DNA of 64,000 nucleotides from Sphingomonadales bacterium Ga0077531 (GCA_001464915.1 LNED01000033.1:62001-126000); one strand, 5' to 3'. Shown: positions 39,658 through 51,185, numbered from the stretch's first letter. Translations and numbers: made by a program. Notes: a model not told the origin generated them from the sequence alone.

Positions 39658-40670
39658 CGCGCCACGCTCCACACGGTGTCGCCTTCGCACACGTCGAGCA
39701 GGTCGGCGCTGGCCGAATCGATCGCGATCCCTCCCGCGCCGTCCAGCACCCGCGCGCCGAAGCAGGCGCGGAAGGTGCCGAGGCTGCCGGTGGCGAGGAT
39801 CGCGCGCTCGCCTTCGCTGACCGTCATGGCGGTGACAGTGGCAGGCGCGCTGCCCTTTACACTGGTGACCTGATCGGTGTGCGCCACCATCGTCGGCCCG
39901 CCATCGAAGATGTCGACGTAACCTTCGGCGCGGAAACCTTCGTCCTCCAGCATCCGCATCGCCGCGCGCCCGGTGGGGTGGGGCACGCCGATCACACTGC
40001 GCGCATCATCGTTGAGCATCGCGATATAGACCGGGTGCTTGGGCATCAGATCGGCAATGAACTGGTTGCCGTTGATGGCGTTAAAATAGTCCGCGTCCTG
40101 AAAGCTCATCCCGAAAAACCGCCCTGCGACCCCGTCCCAGAACGGAGATCCGCCGCGCTCGTCGATAATTCCGCGCAGCTCGGCTAGAATGCGGTCGGCA
40201 AACCGCCGCCGGTGCATCGCCACGAACATATAGCGCGACCTTGCAAGCAGCAGGCCAAGGCCCCCTGCGCGTTCATTAGGGTGGAGAAACAGCCCGCCGA
40301 CCTCGCTAGAGCCCTCAAGATCGGTGACGAGGCTGAGAAGTTCAGCGCGCACCGTGCGGTCCAATTCCTGCGAATATTGGGTGAGAGTGTTGAGCCGATA
40401 CGAATAGAACGGCCACCGTTGGCCCACCTGCGTCATCAACTGGCAGGTGCCGCGCACTGCGCCGGTGCGGGCGTTTTCGAGCACCAGCACATATTGTTCA
40501 TCGACCAGTGCATCACCTTCGCGGGCAAAGGCCACCTCGGCGCGCTCCAGCTTGCCTTTCAAGGCCGCACGATCCGGCGGCAGGTTGGTGAACCCCCCGC
40601 CGGTGAGCTTGGCCATTTCGTACAGTGCCTCAAGATCGGCAGGCCGGGCGGCGCGCAGGCGAAAGCTCAT
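39654..40670 (-). CDS. astA: arginine N-succinyltransferase
   Basis: MSFRLRAARPADLEALYEMAKLTGGGFTNLP; SLFLHP-like GGLFLHPNERAGGLGLLLARSRYMF. Confidence 0.94.
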   Translation of the reverse strand: MSFRLRAARPADLEALYEMAKLTGGGFTNLPPDRAALKGKLERAEVAFAREGDALVDEQYVLVLENARTGAVRGTCQLMTQVGQRWPFYSYRLNTLTQYSQELDRTVRAELLSLVTDLEGSSEVGGLFLHPNERAGGLGLLLARSRYMFVAMHRRRFADRILAELRGIIDERGGSPFWDGVAGRFFGMSFQDADYFNAINGNQFIADLMPKHPVYIAMLNDDARSVIGVPHPTGRAAMRMLEDEGFRAEGYVDIFDGGPTMVAHTDQVTSVKGSAPATVTAMTVSEGERAILATGSLGTFRACFGARVLDGAGGIAIDSASADLLDVCEGDTVWSVAR

Positions 40671-41878
40671 GCAGGGGTTCCTTGGTTGAGTGCGCCTTGC
40701 GCCAAGCGTTCGATTACGCGGGCGGACAGGGCGGCGCGGGTCGTGAGGCTGGGGACGATGAGATATTCATCCGACGAGTGAATTGCCCCGCCGCAAACGC
40801 CCATCGTATCGACCACCGGCACCCCGCAGGCCGCGATATTGTTGCCATCGCACACGCCGCCGGATGATTGCCAACGGATGTCCTGCCCCAATTCCGCGCC
40901 GCATTGCCTGACAAGATCGAACAGCGCCTGCGCGCGGGCATCAACCTTTTTCGGGGGCCGGGTGACGCCGCCGTGGCGGTGGATGGAAACTTTATGCTCA
41001 GTCTCAATTACGCTGATCAAGTGCTTAAGATTAAGATCAAAAATATCCATCGCGGCTGTGGATTTCGGACGAATATTGAACCGCAGCACGGCATGATCAG
41101 GCACCACATTATTCGCTGCGCCGCCTTCCAGCTTGGCTGGGTTGATGGTCAGATCGTCGCTTTCCAGCGCCTTCAACCGCAAGATCAGATCCGCCGCCGC
41201 GACGATCGCATTGCGACCTTCGTGCGGATTGCGCCCGGCATGGGCGGATTTTCCGGTGAAGGTGATCGAATAATTGCCCGTGCCCCCACGCTCATGCGCC
41301 AGCGTGCCATCGGGTAGCGCGGCTGGTTCGTAGGTCAACGCCGCCAGCTTGCCCGCCGCCAACTCCGCAATCAGTGCGCTACTTGCGAGCGAGCCGGTTT
41401 CCTCATCTGAATTGATCAGCACATCATAGCCCAGCGCGCTGGCAGCAGCGGTTTGCTCAAACGCCAGCAGCGCGTGAAGCATGACGGCAATCCCGCCCTT
41501 CATGTCAGCGACGCCGGGGCCATTGAGCGTCTCTCCATCCAGCCAGCGTTGGTGCTGAAAGGCGTGATCAGACGGGAACACGGTATCCATATGCCCGGTC
41601 AGCAAGATACGTCGATTGGCCTGCGGTCGCACGCGCACGACCAGATGTTGGCCATGCGGCTTGTCAAACGCGCGACCATCAGCGGCAATCGCGGTGACAG
41701 GGGCGGGATCGACCAGTTCCACTGATCCGGGCAGCGCGCCAAACGCCTCGGCCAGCGCTTTCGCCTGCTCGGCCAGCCCGGCGAGATTCGCGGTGCCGGT
41801 GTTGATCGCGCTCCACGCCTGCACCTGTGCCAGCATCGCTGCGGCGTGGAAGGAAGGGGAAGGTTGGTGTGGGTTCAT
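40667..41878 (-). CDS. M20 family metallopeptidase/hydrolase
   Basis: ILLTGHMDTVFP; GPGVADMKGGIAVML; NSDEETGSLAS; overlaps astA. Confidence 0.92.
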   Translation of the reverse strand: MNPHQPSPSFHAAAMLAQVQAWSAINTGTANLAGLAEQAKALAEAFGALPGSVELVDPAPVTAIAADGRAFDKPHGQHLVVRVRPQANRRILLTGHMDTVFPSDHAFQHQRWLDGETLNGPGVADMKGGIAVMLHALLAFEQTAAASALGYDVLINSDEETGSLASSALIAELAAGKLAALTYEPAALPDGTLAHERGGTGNYSITFTGKSAHAGRNPHEGRNAIVAAADLILRLKALESDDLTINPAKLEGGAANNVVPDHAVLRFNIRPKSTAAMDIFDLNLKHLISVIETEHKVSIHRHGGVTRPPKKVDARAQALFDLVRQCGAELGQDIRWQSSGGVCDGNNIAACGVPVVDTMGVCGGAIHSSDEYLIVPSLTTRAALSARVIERLAQGALNQGTPA

Positions 41879-42017
41879 ATTCGACCTTCTCTAGCCGCCT
41901 GCGCGCGCCAGTCCAACCCGTTGCAATCGCGCCCCTGCTGCGCCATAGCGCGGCCCGAAACTGATAACGTCCTCTCCTCCCCAGGACTTGCCCCAAGCTA
42001 GCCCAATGAGGACACCC

Positions 42018-44114
42018 ATGACTGACATGATCCCCCGCGCCGGAATTGCGATTGATGCGCGGCTGGCGACTTTCCTCGAAGCCGAGGTGCTTACGCCGCT
42101 CGGGCGCGATGTGGACGCGTTCTGGCAAGGTTTCGCTGCGCTGCTGGCCGACTTCGCCCCGCGCAACCGGGCGTTGCTGGCCAAGCGGGAGGAGTTGCAG
42201 GCGCAGATTGATGCGTGGCATGTCGGGCGTGCGGGAAAGCCCCATGATGCAGAGGCTTACAAGGCGTTCCTGACCGAAATCGGCTACCTCGTCCCTGAGC
42301 CGGGCGATTTCCAGATCGGCACGCAGAACGTCGATCCCGAGATCGCCACGATGGCCGGGCCACAGCTGGTGGTGCCGATCCTCAACGCGCGCTTCCTGCT
42401 CAACGCGGCGAATGCTCGCTGGGGAAGCCTTTATGATGCTTTCTACGGCACCGATGCGCTCGATGCGGCGCCGGCCAAGCCCGGCGGCTATGATGCGGCA
42501 CGCGGTGCGGCAGTGATTGCGCGCGGGCGGCAGTTCCTCGATTCCGCCTTCCCGCTGGCGAGCGGCAGCTGGGCCGATCTATCGGCCCGCGATGCCATTT
42601 CGCTCGCCGATCCGGCGCAATGGATCGGCGAGACTGAGAAGGGATTGTTACTTAAAAATAACGGTCTGCATATTGAAGTTACATTCGATTCTACCACTGC
42701 GGTGGGTGCTTCAGACAAGGCCGGCATTGCCGACATCATCGTCGAATCAGCGCTTACCACCATCGCCGATTGCGAAGACTCAGTCGCGGCAGTCGATGCC
42801 GAGGACAAGCTGCTGGCCTACACCAACTGGCTCGGCATCATCCGCGGCGATCTGTCTGAGAGTTTTGCCAAGGGCGGGCGCACGCTCACCCGCACGCTCG
42901 CTGGCGACAAGACCTACACCGCCACCGACGGCACGCAGCACACGCTCTCGGGCCGCAGCTTGATGTTTGTGCGCAATGTCGGCCACCTGATGACCAACCC
43001 GGCGATCTGCCTCGCGGATGGCTCAGAGATCCCCGAGGGCATCATGGACGCGGTGTTCACCTCTGCCATCAGCACGCTCAATGTCGAGGGTCACGGCAAG
43101 CACGGCAATTCGCGCTGCGGCTCGATTTACATCGTCAAGCCCAAGATGCATGGGCCGGAAGAATGCTCTTTTACCAACGATTTGTTCGACGCAGTTGAGG
43201 ATCTGCTCAAGCTCCCGCGCCACACGATCAAGGTCGGCGTGATGGACGAGGAACGCCGCACTTCGGCCAACCTCGCCGCCTGCATCCATGCCGTGCGCGA
43301 CCGGATCGTGTTCATCAACACCGGCTTCCTTGATCGTACCGGGGATGAAATCCACACCTCGATGCGGGCCGGGCCGATGCTGCGAAAGGGCGCGATGAAG
43401 GGTTCGGACTGGCTCAAGGCTTATGAGGCGCGCAACGTCGCCATTGGCCTCAAGCACGGCCTGTCGGGCAAGGCGCAGATCGGCAAGGGCATGTGGGCCG
43501 CGCCCGATCTGATGGGGCAGATGATGGTTGAGAAGATCGCCCACCTGCGCGCCGGCGCCAACACCGCGTGGGTGCCGTCGCCCACCGCCGCAACGCTCCA
43601 CGCGCTGCACTACCATGCCGAGGATGTGTTCGCGGTTCAGAAGACGCTGCCCGAACCGGCCGGTCTAGACGCGCTGCTCAGTATCCCTCTGGCTGACGGC
43701 GCGAACTGGTCGGAAGACGAAATCCGGGAGGAACTCGACAATAATTGTCAGGGCCTACTCGGTTATGTTGTGCGCTGGGTTGATGCGGGCGTGGGCTGCT
43801 CCAAGGTGCCCGACATCAATGATGTGGGCCTGATGGAAGACCGCGCGACTTTGCGCATCTCATCGCAGCACATCGCCAATTGGCTGCTGCACGGTGTGAT
43901 CACGGAAGGCCAGGTGATGGATTCGCTGCGCCGCATGGCTGCCAAGGTCGACGCGCAGAACGCAGGCGATCCGCTCTACCTGCCGCTCACCGACAACGAG
44001 GGCGGGGCGGCCTTCAGCGCAGCGAAGGAGCTGATCTTCAAGGGAGTGGAGCAACCGAGCGGCTACACCGAACCGCTGCTGCACGCATGGCGGTTGCGCA
44101 AGAAGGCGGGGTAA
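42018..44114 (+). CDS. glcB: malate synthase G
   Basis: [21 protein letters not shown]..., [58 protein letters not shown]. Confidence 0.97.
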   Translation: MTDMIPRAGIAIDARLATFLEAEVLTPLGRDVDAFWQGFAALLADFAPRNRALLAKREELQAQIDAWHVGRAGKPHDAEAYKAFLTEIGYLVPEPGDFQIGTQNVDPEIATMAGPQLVVPILNARFLLNAANARWGSLYDAFYGTDALDAAPAKPGGYDAARGAAVIARGRQFLDSAFPLASGSWADLSARDAISLADPAQWIGETEKGLLLKNNGLHIEVTFDSTTAVGASDKAGIADIIVESALTTIADCEDSVAAVDAEDKLLAYTNWLGIIRGDLSESFAKGGRTLTRTLAGDKTYTATDGTQHTLSGRSLMFVRNVGHLMTNPAICLADGSEIPEGIMDAVFTSAISTLNVEGHGKHGNSRCGSIYIVKPKMHGPEECSFTNDLFDAVEDLLKLPRHTIKVGVMDEERRTSANLAACIHAVRDRIVFINTGFLDRTGDEIHTSMRAGPMLRKGAMKGSDWLKAYEARNVAIGLKHGLSGKAQIGKGMWAAPDLMGQMMVEKIAHLRAGANTAWVPSPTAATLHALHYHAEDVFAVQKTLPEPAGLDALLSIPLADGANWSEDEIREELDNNCQGLLGYVVRWVDAGVGCSKVPDINDVGLMEDRATLRISSQHIANWLLHGVITEGQVMDSLRRMAAKVDAQNAGDPLYLPLTDNEGGAAFSAAKELIFKGVEQPSGYTEPLLHAWRLRKKAG

Positions 44115-44129
44115 GACAAACCCTTAGCC

Positions 44130-44816
44130 ATGCGGAGAATCATGGCCCCGTTGCTTGGCTTCTTAACCCTCGCCACCGCAGCGATGGCGGGGGTGGGCGA
44201 TGCTGAACGCGCACCCAACGACACCGGCCCGAGTTCGGCCGGGGCGTTCAACCGTTGGGTGTTCAGCTCTTCCGGCGAACATTCTGCCGAAAGGGCGCGC
44301 GACTACGCCGCATTTCAGGCAATGCTGCAGGATGAAGGTGTCGCCGGAATCGTCCCCACCTGGCAGCTGTGGCGGGTCGACGGGCAATATGCATCACGCT
44401 GCGGCGCCGCCTATTTCGCCATGCCGCCGCGAGAGCGTTGGCGCGACATCATCCCCACCTTGAAGCTGCTGCGGGCCGAGGTGATCCCGGTGACAGGCCC
44501 GCTCGAAGTGGTTTCCGGGTGGCGCTCACCTGCAATCAACATCTGCGTCAAGGGCGCCAGTCGCAGCCGCCATCTAGAGTTCAAGGCGCTGGATCTGGTG
44601 GCCAGTGACAGGCCCGACCGGCGCAAATTGTTCAAGGATTTGTGCGCTATGCAGCGCGCGGCTGGGACCGGATCGGAAATGGGGTTGGGAGCCTATTTCA
44701 AGCCTGATGACCTTGCGATCAATTCTGAGGGACGGTTCCATATCGATGCGAGCGGGTATCGCACATGGGGCTTTGATTACACCGGGCGCACTAACCCTTG
44801 CCCTCAATTGCGATAG
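44130..44816 (+). CDS. M15-family D-Ala-D-Ala carboxypeptidase-like protein
   Basis: VVSGWRSPAINICVKGASRSRHLEFKALDL and C-terminal FHIDASGYRTWGFDY. Confidence 0.75.
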   Translation: MRRIMAPLLGFLTLATAAMAGVGDAERAPNDTGPSSAGAFNRWVFSSSGEHSAERARDYAAFQAMLQDEGVAGIVPTWQLWRVDGQYASRCGAAYFAMPPRERWRDIIPTLKLLRAEVIPVTGPLEVVSGWRSPAINICVKGASRSRHLEFKALDLVASDRPDRRKLFKDLCAMQRAAGTGSEMGLGAYFKPDDLAINSEGRFHIDASGYRTWGFDYTGRTNPCPQLR

Positions 44817-44920
44817 AATTGCGGGCGGGCAAGACAGCCGGGTGAACGCTTTGTCCACCAATTCCGCCTAAGCTTCTGGCATTGGCTGCGAAAGGCGGCC
44901 GTGCTGCGGAGCTGGCCGTT

Positions 44921-45490
44921 ATGGGTGAATTCTTCGAACAAGCCTACATGACTCTTGTCAGCGTGCTCAGCCTCGCATTCTTCGGAGGGGTCGCGTTCTA
45001 CATCATGCACGCCAGCAACGGGCGTTGGCGCGAGTATGAGCGGCTTTATGCGGTGACTAAGCCCTGCAAACCGCTCGCCACAAAGCTGACAGGAATGGTG
45101 CGCATTTCGCAGCCCGGTTTTCGGTTCGGGCACTTGTCCGGCGATCTAAAGTCGCATCGTCACCCCCCGGTGATGGTGGGAATTCACGACGACGGGCTGA
45201 GCCTGTCGATCGTACCGCCGTTCAAATATGGCTGCCGCGATCTGTTTCTGCCGTTCGACAGGATGTCCATCGAGCCGGCGTCGTGGGATCTGCTCGACAA
45301 CAAATATGGAGTGCGGATGGAAGGTGTGGACGGGATCGAAATCCTCATGTTTTCCAACGTCCTGCAATGGGCTGCTGAAAGGTCTGAAATCCTCGGCCTG
45401 ATGTTGCAACGCGCCGAAGTTATCCGCGCAACACCTAACTTGCGCGGGCACCCAGCACGCGTGCCACAGCCACGAACTCGTCAACGCTGA
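44921..45490 (+). CDS. hypothetical membrane-anchored protein
   Basis: N-terminal TM ([20 protein letters not shown]); start at MGEFFEQ; C-terminus overlaps rsmA antisense. Confidence 0.6.
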   Translation: MGEFFEQAYMTLVSVLSLAFFGGVAFYIMHASNGRWREYERLYAVTKPCKPLATKLTGMVRISQPGFRFGHLSGDLKSHRHPPVMVGIHDDGLSLSIVPPFKYGCRDLFLPFDRMSIEPASWDLLDNKYGVRMEGVDGIEILMFSNVLQWAAERSEILGLMLQRAEVIRATPNLRGHPARVPQPRTRQR

Positions 45491-46280
45491 CCGTCTCCGC
45501 CCGGCGGGTTTGGTCGATCCCTAGGCTAGCGAGCGCCTCCAGCGCCCCCGGCACGCCTTTCAGGCTCTGGCGCAGCATCTTGCGGCGTTGGCCGAAGGCG
45601 GCTTCGGTCAGGCGTTCGAGCATTCGGGCCGACACGCCTTCGGGCATCGCGGCGGGGGTGACATGGACAATTGCGCTCATCACTTTGGGGGGCGGGGTGA
45701 AGGCGCTGCGGTGCACTTTCATCGCAAGGCTGGCATGGGCGCGCCATTGGGCCAGCACGGCGAGGCGGCCATAGGCGTCGTCTCCGGCAGCGGCGACAAT
45801 CCGCTCGGCGACTTCGCGCTGGAACATCAAGGTGAGCGATTGCCAGAGCGGCGGCCATGTCTCACCGCTGAGCCAGCGGACGAACAGCGCGGTGCCGACG
45901 TTGTAGGGCAGATTTGAGAGCACGTGGAACGGCGCGCGCTCACCGTCCTTGGCCATCAACGCATTGTGATCAATTTTAAGGGCATCGCCTTCGATTACAG
46001 TGAGTTGACCAGGAAAGCTCTCCCCCAATTCGGCGAGCGCGGGCAGGCAGCGACGGTCCATTTCTATCGCAGTGACCTTTGCGCCGGCGCGTAGCAGCGC
46101 GCGGGTCAACCCGCCGGGGCCGGGGCCGACTTCGAGCACTTGATGGCCGGACAGGTCGCCGGGTAGCGCGGCAATGCGGGCGAGAAGCTGTTCGTCGAGC
46201 AGGAAGTTCTGCCCCAACGCCTTGGTCGCCGCAAGATTATGACGTTGAATTACATCACGAATCGGGGGGAGGTCAGTCAC
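45435..46280 (-). CDS. rsmA: 16S rRNA (adenine1518/1519-N6)-dimethyltransferase
   Basis: [43 protein letters not shown]. Confidence 0.96.
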   Translation of the reverse strand: MTDLPPIRDVIQRHNLAATKALGQNFLLDEQLLARIAALPGDLSGHQVLEVGPGPGGLTRALLRAGAKVTAIEMDRRCLPALAELGESFPGQLTVIEGDALKIDHNALMAKDGERAPFHVLSNLPYNVGTALFVRWLSGETWPPLWQSLTLMFQREVAERIVAAAGDDAYGRLAVLAQWRAHASLAMKVHRSAFTPPPKVMSAIVHVTPAAMPEGVSARMLERLTEAAFGQRRKMLRQSLKGVPGALEALASLGIDQTRRAETVSVDEFVAVARVLGARAS

Positions 46281-47316
46281 GCGCCGTCGCCCGGGCGGCT
46301 GCCATTTCGCTCGCCATCACAATCGCCGCGGCCATCGCGCCGGGATCGGCCAATCCCTTGCCCGCGATGTCGAAGGCCGTGCCGTGATCGGGTGAGGTGC
46401 GAATGATCGGCAGGCCCAATGTCACGTTGACGCCCTCATCAACTTCCAGCGCTTTCAATGGGATAAGCGCCTGGTCGTGATACATGCACAAAGCCGCGTC
46501 ATAGGTCGCGCGCATCCGGGGGGTGAACAGCGCATCGCCCGGGACGGGGCCAAAGGCGTCGATCCCCTCGGCCTGCAAGGCGGCGATCGCAGGCGCGATC
46601 AGGCGCGCTTCCTCGTCACCAAATTGCCCGCCTTCGCCGGCGTGGGGATTGAGCGCAGCAATCGCAAGGCGCGGGGCTAACACCCCGAAATCACGCCGTA
46701 ATCCTGCCGCCACAATGCGCGCTTTATGCGTGATAAGGTCAGCTGAGAGCAGCGCGGGAACCTCGGCCAAAGGCACGTGGACGGTCAGCGGGACGGTGCG
46801 CAGGCTTGGCCCCGCCAGCATCATTACTGCATCGCGGTAGGGCAGCCCACAAGCATCGGCGAGGAATTCGGTTTGGCCCGGATAATCCCAGCCGATGGCG
46901 GCCAAAGCGCTCTTGGCCACCGGCGCCGTTACTAACCCTACAGCCACCTCGGAGAGGGCGAATTTTGTCCCCCATTGGAGCGAGGCAAGCGCCAGTCTGG
47001 CGCCGTCTGGCGTGGGTCTAGCCGGGGTCAAGGAGCCATCAAGGCCCGCCAAAACCGGCAGTCCTACAGCTGAGGCGTAAAATGCCTCCGCCGGATCGGC
47101 AATCGGCACGATTTGAACGTCGATTCCCAGCCGTTCGGCCAATGCGCGGAGCAGTTCCGGCCCACCAACCACAAAGGCGGGAGGTGTCCGGCGCTCGGCC
47201 CGCAATCTGGCCCAAGCGCCAAGGATAACCTCTGGCCCGATCCCCGCCGGATCGCCGAGCGTGATCGCCAAAGGCCCAGCCAAGGAACCGAAAAGCGGAG
47301 CGCGCGCGCCAGTCAC
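46273..47316 (-). CDS. pdxA: 4-hydroxythreonine-4-phosphate dehydrogenase (GTG start)
   Basis: [49 protein letters not shown]. Confidence 0.95.
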   Translation of the reverse strand: MTGARAPLFGSLAGPLAITLGDPAGIGPEVILGAWARLRAERRTPPAFVVGGPELLRALAERLGIDVQIVPIADPAEAFYASAVGLPVLAGLDGSLTPARPTPDGARLALASLQWGTKFALSEVAVGLVTAPVAKSALAAIGWDYPGQTEFLADACGLPYRDAVMMLAGPSLRTVPLTVHVPLAEVPALLSADLITHKARIVAAGLRRDFGVLAPRLAIAALNPHAGEGGQFGDEEARLIAPAIAALQAEGIDAFGPVPGDALFTPRMRATYDAALCMYHDQALIPLKALEVDEGVNVTLGLPIIRTSPDHGTAFDIAGKGLADPGAMAAAIVMASEMAAARATARD

Positions 47317-47323
47317 GCGCCGA

Positions 47324-48697
47324 TCAATTGTATTCGATATAGGCGTCGTTGCGCAGATCGCGCAGGTAGCGTTGTGCGCGCTTATTGACGCGCTCTTCCT
47401 CGATCGTTTGTTCAACCGCGGCAAAGGTCGGCGCGCTGGCATCCTTGGGATCATCGCGGCCGCACACCATCAGAACGCGCACGCCTTCCTGCACGCCGCC
47501 AAACGGCGGAGTGGCTTGGCCGATTTGCAGGTTGAGGATGATAGCGCGCAGCTGTTCTGGCAGATTTGCAGCCTTGATCTGATCGTTGGTCACCACCTCA
47601 GCCCCGATTGCTGCTGCCCCGGCATCGGCATCGGCGCAGCTGCGCAGGCCTTCCACGAAGCTGGCGAACTGAGCGACACGCGCTTCAGCTGCTTCCTGCG
47701 TTACACCAGGTTCAAAGGCGATCGAGATCTGTTTGAGGTTAAGCACCGCCTCGTTGGGGTCGGCGCTTAGCACCTGCCGCTTGTTGATCAGGTAGACGAT
47801 CGAGAACCCGCCGGGGATTTCAATTGGCCCCTGCAACTGCCCAGTTTGCATCGAGCGAGCAGCCGCGGCGAGCTGCGGCGGCAATTGCCCCGCACGCACC
47901 CAGCCCAGATCACCGCCGACCACTGCGGTGGTCGCTTCGGAATATTGCCGCGCATAGGCGACAAAGCTGCCGCCGCCCTGCAATTGCTGCATGATCGTTT
48001 GCGCATTGGCGAGCACGGCGGCGCGGTTTTCAGCTGTCGCCGAAAGATAGATTTCGCCGAGACGATATTCATCGGTCCCGCGCGATTCCTCCAGCCGCTT
48101 GAGCACGTCGTTCACCTCGTCTGCCGAGACATTGACGAAGGGATTGATGTTGCGGCGCAGCAGGTTTTCCCACGCAATCTCGCCTTCGATCTGGCGCTTC
48201 AAAGATGCGGGCGATGAACCGATGGAGAGCAGATATTCGTCCATCTTCTTAGGCTCAGAGGCGAAATTCTGTGCGGCAAGCTGCTGATAGGTCCGTTCGA
48301 CCTCTTCGCGGTTGACAGTAAGCTCGCCGGCGACGGCCGCCTGAATCTTCAATGTTTCGTCGATCAGATTGCGCAGGACCTGCACCCGCAGGCGCAGCAA
48401 TTCCTCTTCGGCAATTGGCGCTTCGGATGCGGCGGTAACCAGCGCGACGCGTTGATCAATGTCGGTGCCGGTGATGACATAGCCATTAACCACAGCGGTC
48501 GCGGTGCGCTTGTCCGGATCGGCTTTGGCGAACAGGTTGATGTCTTCGGGCAGGCCGAAGGGATTGTCCGCCGTCGGCACCGCCACGGTCTGCGCAGGCG
48601 CAGCGATGGGCGTTATCGCCAGACTGATTAGGCCGGCCGCGGCAATCGCGGTTCCGGTTCGGGCAAAGAGCGTCTTGGAAAACAGCTTCACGTTCAC
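47324..48697 (-). CDS. surA: periplasmic peptidyl-prolyl isomerase SurA
   Basis: SurA N-terminal domain plus parvulin-like domain; between lptD and pdxA. Confidence 0.9.
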   Translation of the reverse strand: MNVKLFSKTLFARTGTAIAAAGLISLAITPIAAPAQTVAVPTADNPFGLPEDINLFAKADPDKRTATAVVNGYVITGTDIDQRVALVTAASEAPIAEEELLRLRVQVLRNLIDETLKIQAAVAGELTVNREEVERTYQQLAAQNFASEPKKMDEYLLSIGSSPASLKRQIEGEIAWENLLRRNINPFVNVSADEVNDVLKRLEESRGTDEYRLGEIYLSATAENRAAVLANAQTIMQQLQGGGSFVAYARQYSEATTAVVGGDLGWVRAGQLPPQLAAAARSMQTGQLQGPIEIPGGFSIVYLINKRQVLSADPNEAVLNLKQISIAFEPGVTQEAAEARVAQFASFVEGLRSCADADAGAAAIGAEVVTNDQIKAANLPEQLRAIILNLQIGQATPPFGGVQEGVRVLMVCGRDDPKDASAPTFAAVEQTIEEERVNKRAQRYLRDLRNDAYIEYN

Positions 48698-48899
48698 TCG
48701 GTCATTCCCGCCTTAAAAATCGAAAAAATCCTGCGCGCCTTACGACACATGGCCCTGACGCAAGCACAGCCCTTTAGCCAATCCGGCTGAACGCAAGCTG
48801 AGCCTTTTACCGGAACTGAGCGCGCGGCCCACTGCCCGATGCCGTGCCCTTTAGCCCGATTTATCCGTCCTGCCAATTCTTGGGGCCAATTCGGGGGCG

Positions 48900-51185
48900 T
48901 TACCGGAACCCCAGATTCCGCAGTGCGAAAAACAACTGGAATGCATTGCCGCGCCGCGCGTCGCCCGCGTCGATGAAGTCGCGCCGCCAGGTCGCACCGA
49001 AGTCGAGACTGCCGTCGGAATAGGCCACGCCAAACCGGGTGCGGATCGGTTCGAACCCGTCGGGCTGGAACACTGGGTCTTCATCGGCATCGGTCAGGTT
49101 GACCACCGCCGATCCAAACGCCGACCAATTGCGCCCGATGGCGACCCGCGCGGCAAAGCGCAGCTCTTCGCGGTCGCGCAGATCTTCCACGGTCTGAATG
49201 TCGCGGTCGAGCCGCAGGTAGCCCAGTTCGAGATAGGTGCGGCGCGAGCCGATGGTCGCGTCAATCTCGTTCCGGCGGACGGAGAAATTGTCCTTGTCGA
49301 GCCGGAAGCGGTGGGTGAAATTGACGAGGTTCTGGAACCGAATTTCGGTGCGCCCGACGAAATCCGATACCCGTTCGGACAGGCCGGTGCCTTCGGGGAA
49401 CAGGTCATCGCGCGGGGCTTCGATCCGGAATGATTGGCCGATGGTGGTTTTGACCCGCCAGCCGGGGCGTTGCAGCTCCCAGTCGACGCCCCAGGTCAGC
49501 CGAGTGCCATCTTCAACCCGGTCATAGCCGGGGAAGCGATTGAGCGCGAAAAGGTTGGAATCCTCAAGATCGATGGCGCGGGCATCTTCGTTGGGGACGG
49601 CAAAATTGCGAAGCTTGGGGCTGGCGACGAGCTGTATGCGCGGCTTGAACACCTGTGTTCCGCCAAATGCCTCGCCCACAAACGGCCATTCAATGTCAAT
49701 CGCGGCGGTGGCGATGCCGCGTGCAGTCCAGCCTTCATTGCCGCGATAGATTGCGGTGCTGGTCGCCTCGACATTGTTGGTGTTGTAAACGTCGCCGCGC
49801 GCCAGGGCGGTCAGCGTCACCACCTGGCCAAGGCCCGTCAACCGCCGCAAATCCCACTGTACGCCCGCAAATGCGCGCTGGGTATCCTGCCCGTCATTGC
49901 GCAGCAGCGCCAAGCTGTTGGCCTGAAACTGGACATTGCCGCCCAGCACCGGATTGGCGAGGCGTTGGCGGAAATCAATCGCAGGCAGGGCGAGCGGGAT
50001 CTGGCCCTGTTCGGCATTGATCCGCAGCGTCTGTGTCGCCCACCCGGCAATCGACAGATACGAAAGTTCGGTGATCCGTTCGAGATTGACGGTCGAGCGC
50101 AGCCGGTCATCGCGGCTGATATCATAGCGGCGCAGGAAGGTGCGGTCGCTGGCAAGGCGAACCGAGCTGGTCAGGCTCCAATCGGGGGAGAACTGGAACC
50201 GGCCATTGCCTTCGATATAGCCGCGCGGGTCGCTCTGAAAGCTTTCGGCGCCGGTGAAATCGGTCAACCGGTCGCTGGCGGTGGCGTATCCGGTGATCTG
50301 ATACGCGCCTTTTTCGGTCAGATGCCGCCATTTGGCGCTGACCAGCGGGGCAACGTTGGAGAACACCGAAGCCCCCAGCGTCAGATCGGCATTGTCGGCG
50401 AAGCGCCAGTAATACTCGCCGCTCAGTTCCAGTCCGTTGACCTGCGTGATCCGCACATCGGGGACGAGAAAGCCGGTGTCACCCTTGCCATCGGTGCGAA
50501 ACCCCAGTCCGGGGAGCGGCAGGATGCGCGCGCCGAACAGCGAAAGCACCGCGCCGGAAAACCGAACCGTGCTGTCGTTCGGATCGTAGATCACGCGGTT
50601 GGCGGTGATGCGCCAGCTAGGATTTTCGGCGCAGCTTTGCGGGTCAAGCTCGGCGCAGGCGGTGTAAGCGGCATCGGTGAGGATCGCCTTGCCATCCTCG
50701 CCCCGCTCTGCCGATCGTGCAGCGAGCCTGCCGCCCGCCCGCAGCGCGATCAGGAGCTCGGTCATCGCGCCGGTATCGAATTCCTCGGTCAGTTCGACCT
50801 GATCGGTGAACAGTTGGTTGCCCGCTTCGTCAACCAGCCGGATGTTGCCGGTGGCGATGATCTGCCCGCTGCGGCGATCCCAGGTGACTTCGTCCGCGCG
50901 CACCGAGCGGTCTTCGGAGCGCAGCACGACATCACCGCGCGCGGTGATGGTGTCGGATTCGTTGTTATAGCTGAGCTCGCGCGCTTCGAAGTCGATCTGG
51001 CGCGGGGTCGGAGCCACAGGAGGGGCGGTCACCTCGATTTCGGGCGAAGGGTCTTGCGCGGCGAGGGTGGCAGGCAGGGCGACCAATGCGAACGCCAATA
51101 CTGCACGCGGCACCGCAGCCCGCACCGGAAGGCGCAAGCATGGGCGCGCGGCGTTGCGCGATCCGATTGGCGAGCCTTCCGACAT
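48900..51185 (-). CDS. lptD: LPS-assembly protein LptD
   Basis: OstA-like FEARELSYNNESDTITARGDVVLRSEDRSVRADEVTWDR; C-terminal beta barrel; operon order lptD-surA-pdxA-rsmA. Confidence 0.95.
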   Translation of the reverse strand: MSEGSPIGSRNAARPCLRLPVRAAVPRAVLAFALVALPATLAAQDPSPEIEVTAPPVAPTPRQIDFEARELSYNNESDTITARGDVVLRSEDRSVRADEVTWDRRSGQIIATGNIRLVDEAGNQLFTDQVELTEEFDTGAMTELLIALRAGGRLAARSAERGEDGKAILTDAAYTACAELDPQSCAENPSWRITANRVIYDPNDSTVRFSGAVLSLFGARILPLPGLGFRTDGKGDTGFLVPDVRITQVNGLELSGEYYWRFADNADLTLGASVFSNVAPLVSAKWRHLTEKGAYQITGYATASDRLTDFTGAESFQSDPRGYIEGNGRFQFSPDWSLTSSVRLASDRTFLRRYDISRDDRLRSTVNLERITELSYLSIAGWATQTLRINAEQGQIPLALPAIDFRQRLANPVLGGNVQFQANSLALLRNDGQDTQRAFAGVQWDLRRLTGLGQVVTLTALARGDVYNTNNVEATSTAIYRGNEGWTARGIATAAIDIEWPFVGEAFGGTQVFKPRIQLVASPKLRNFAVPNEDARAIDLEDSNLFALNRFPGYDRVEDGTRLTWGVDWELQRPGWRVKTTIGQSFRIEAPRDDLFPEGTGLSERVSDFVGRTEIRFQNLVNFTHRFRLDKDNFSVRRNEIDATIGSRRTYLELGYLRLDRDIQTVEDLRDREELRFAARVAIGRNWSAFGSAVVNLTDADEDPVFQPDGFEPIRTRFGVAYSDGSLDFGATWRRDFIDAGDARRGNAFQLFFALRNLGFR

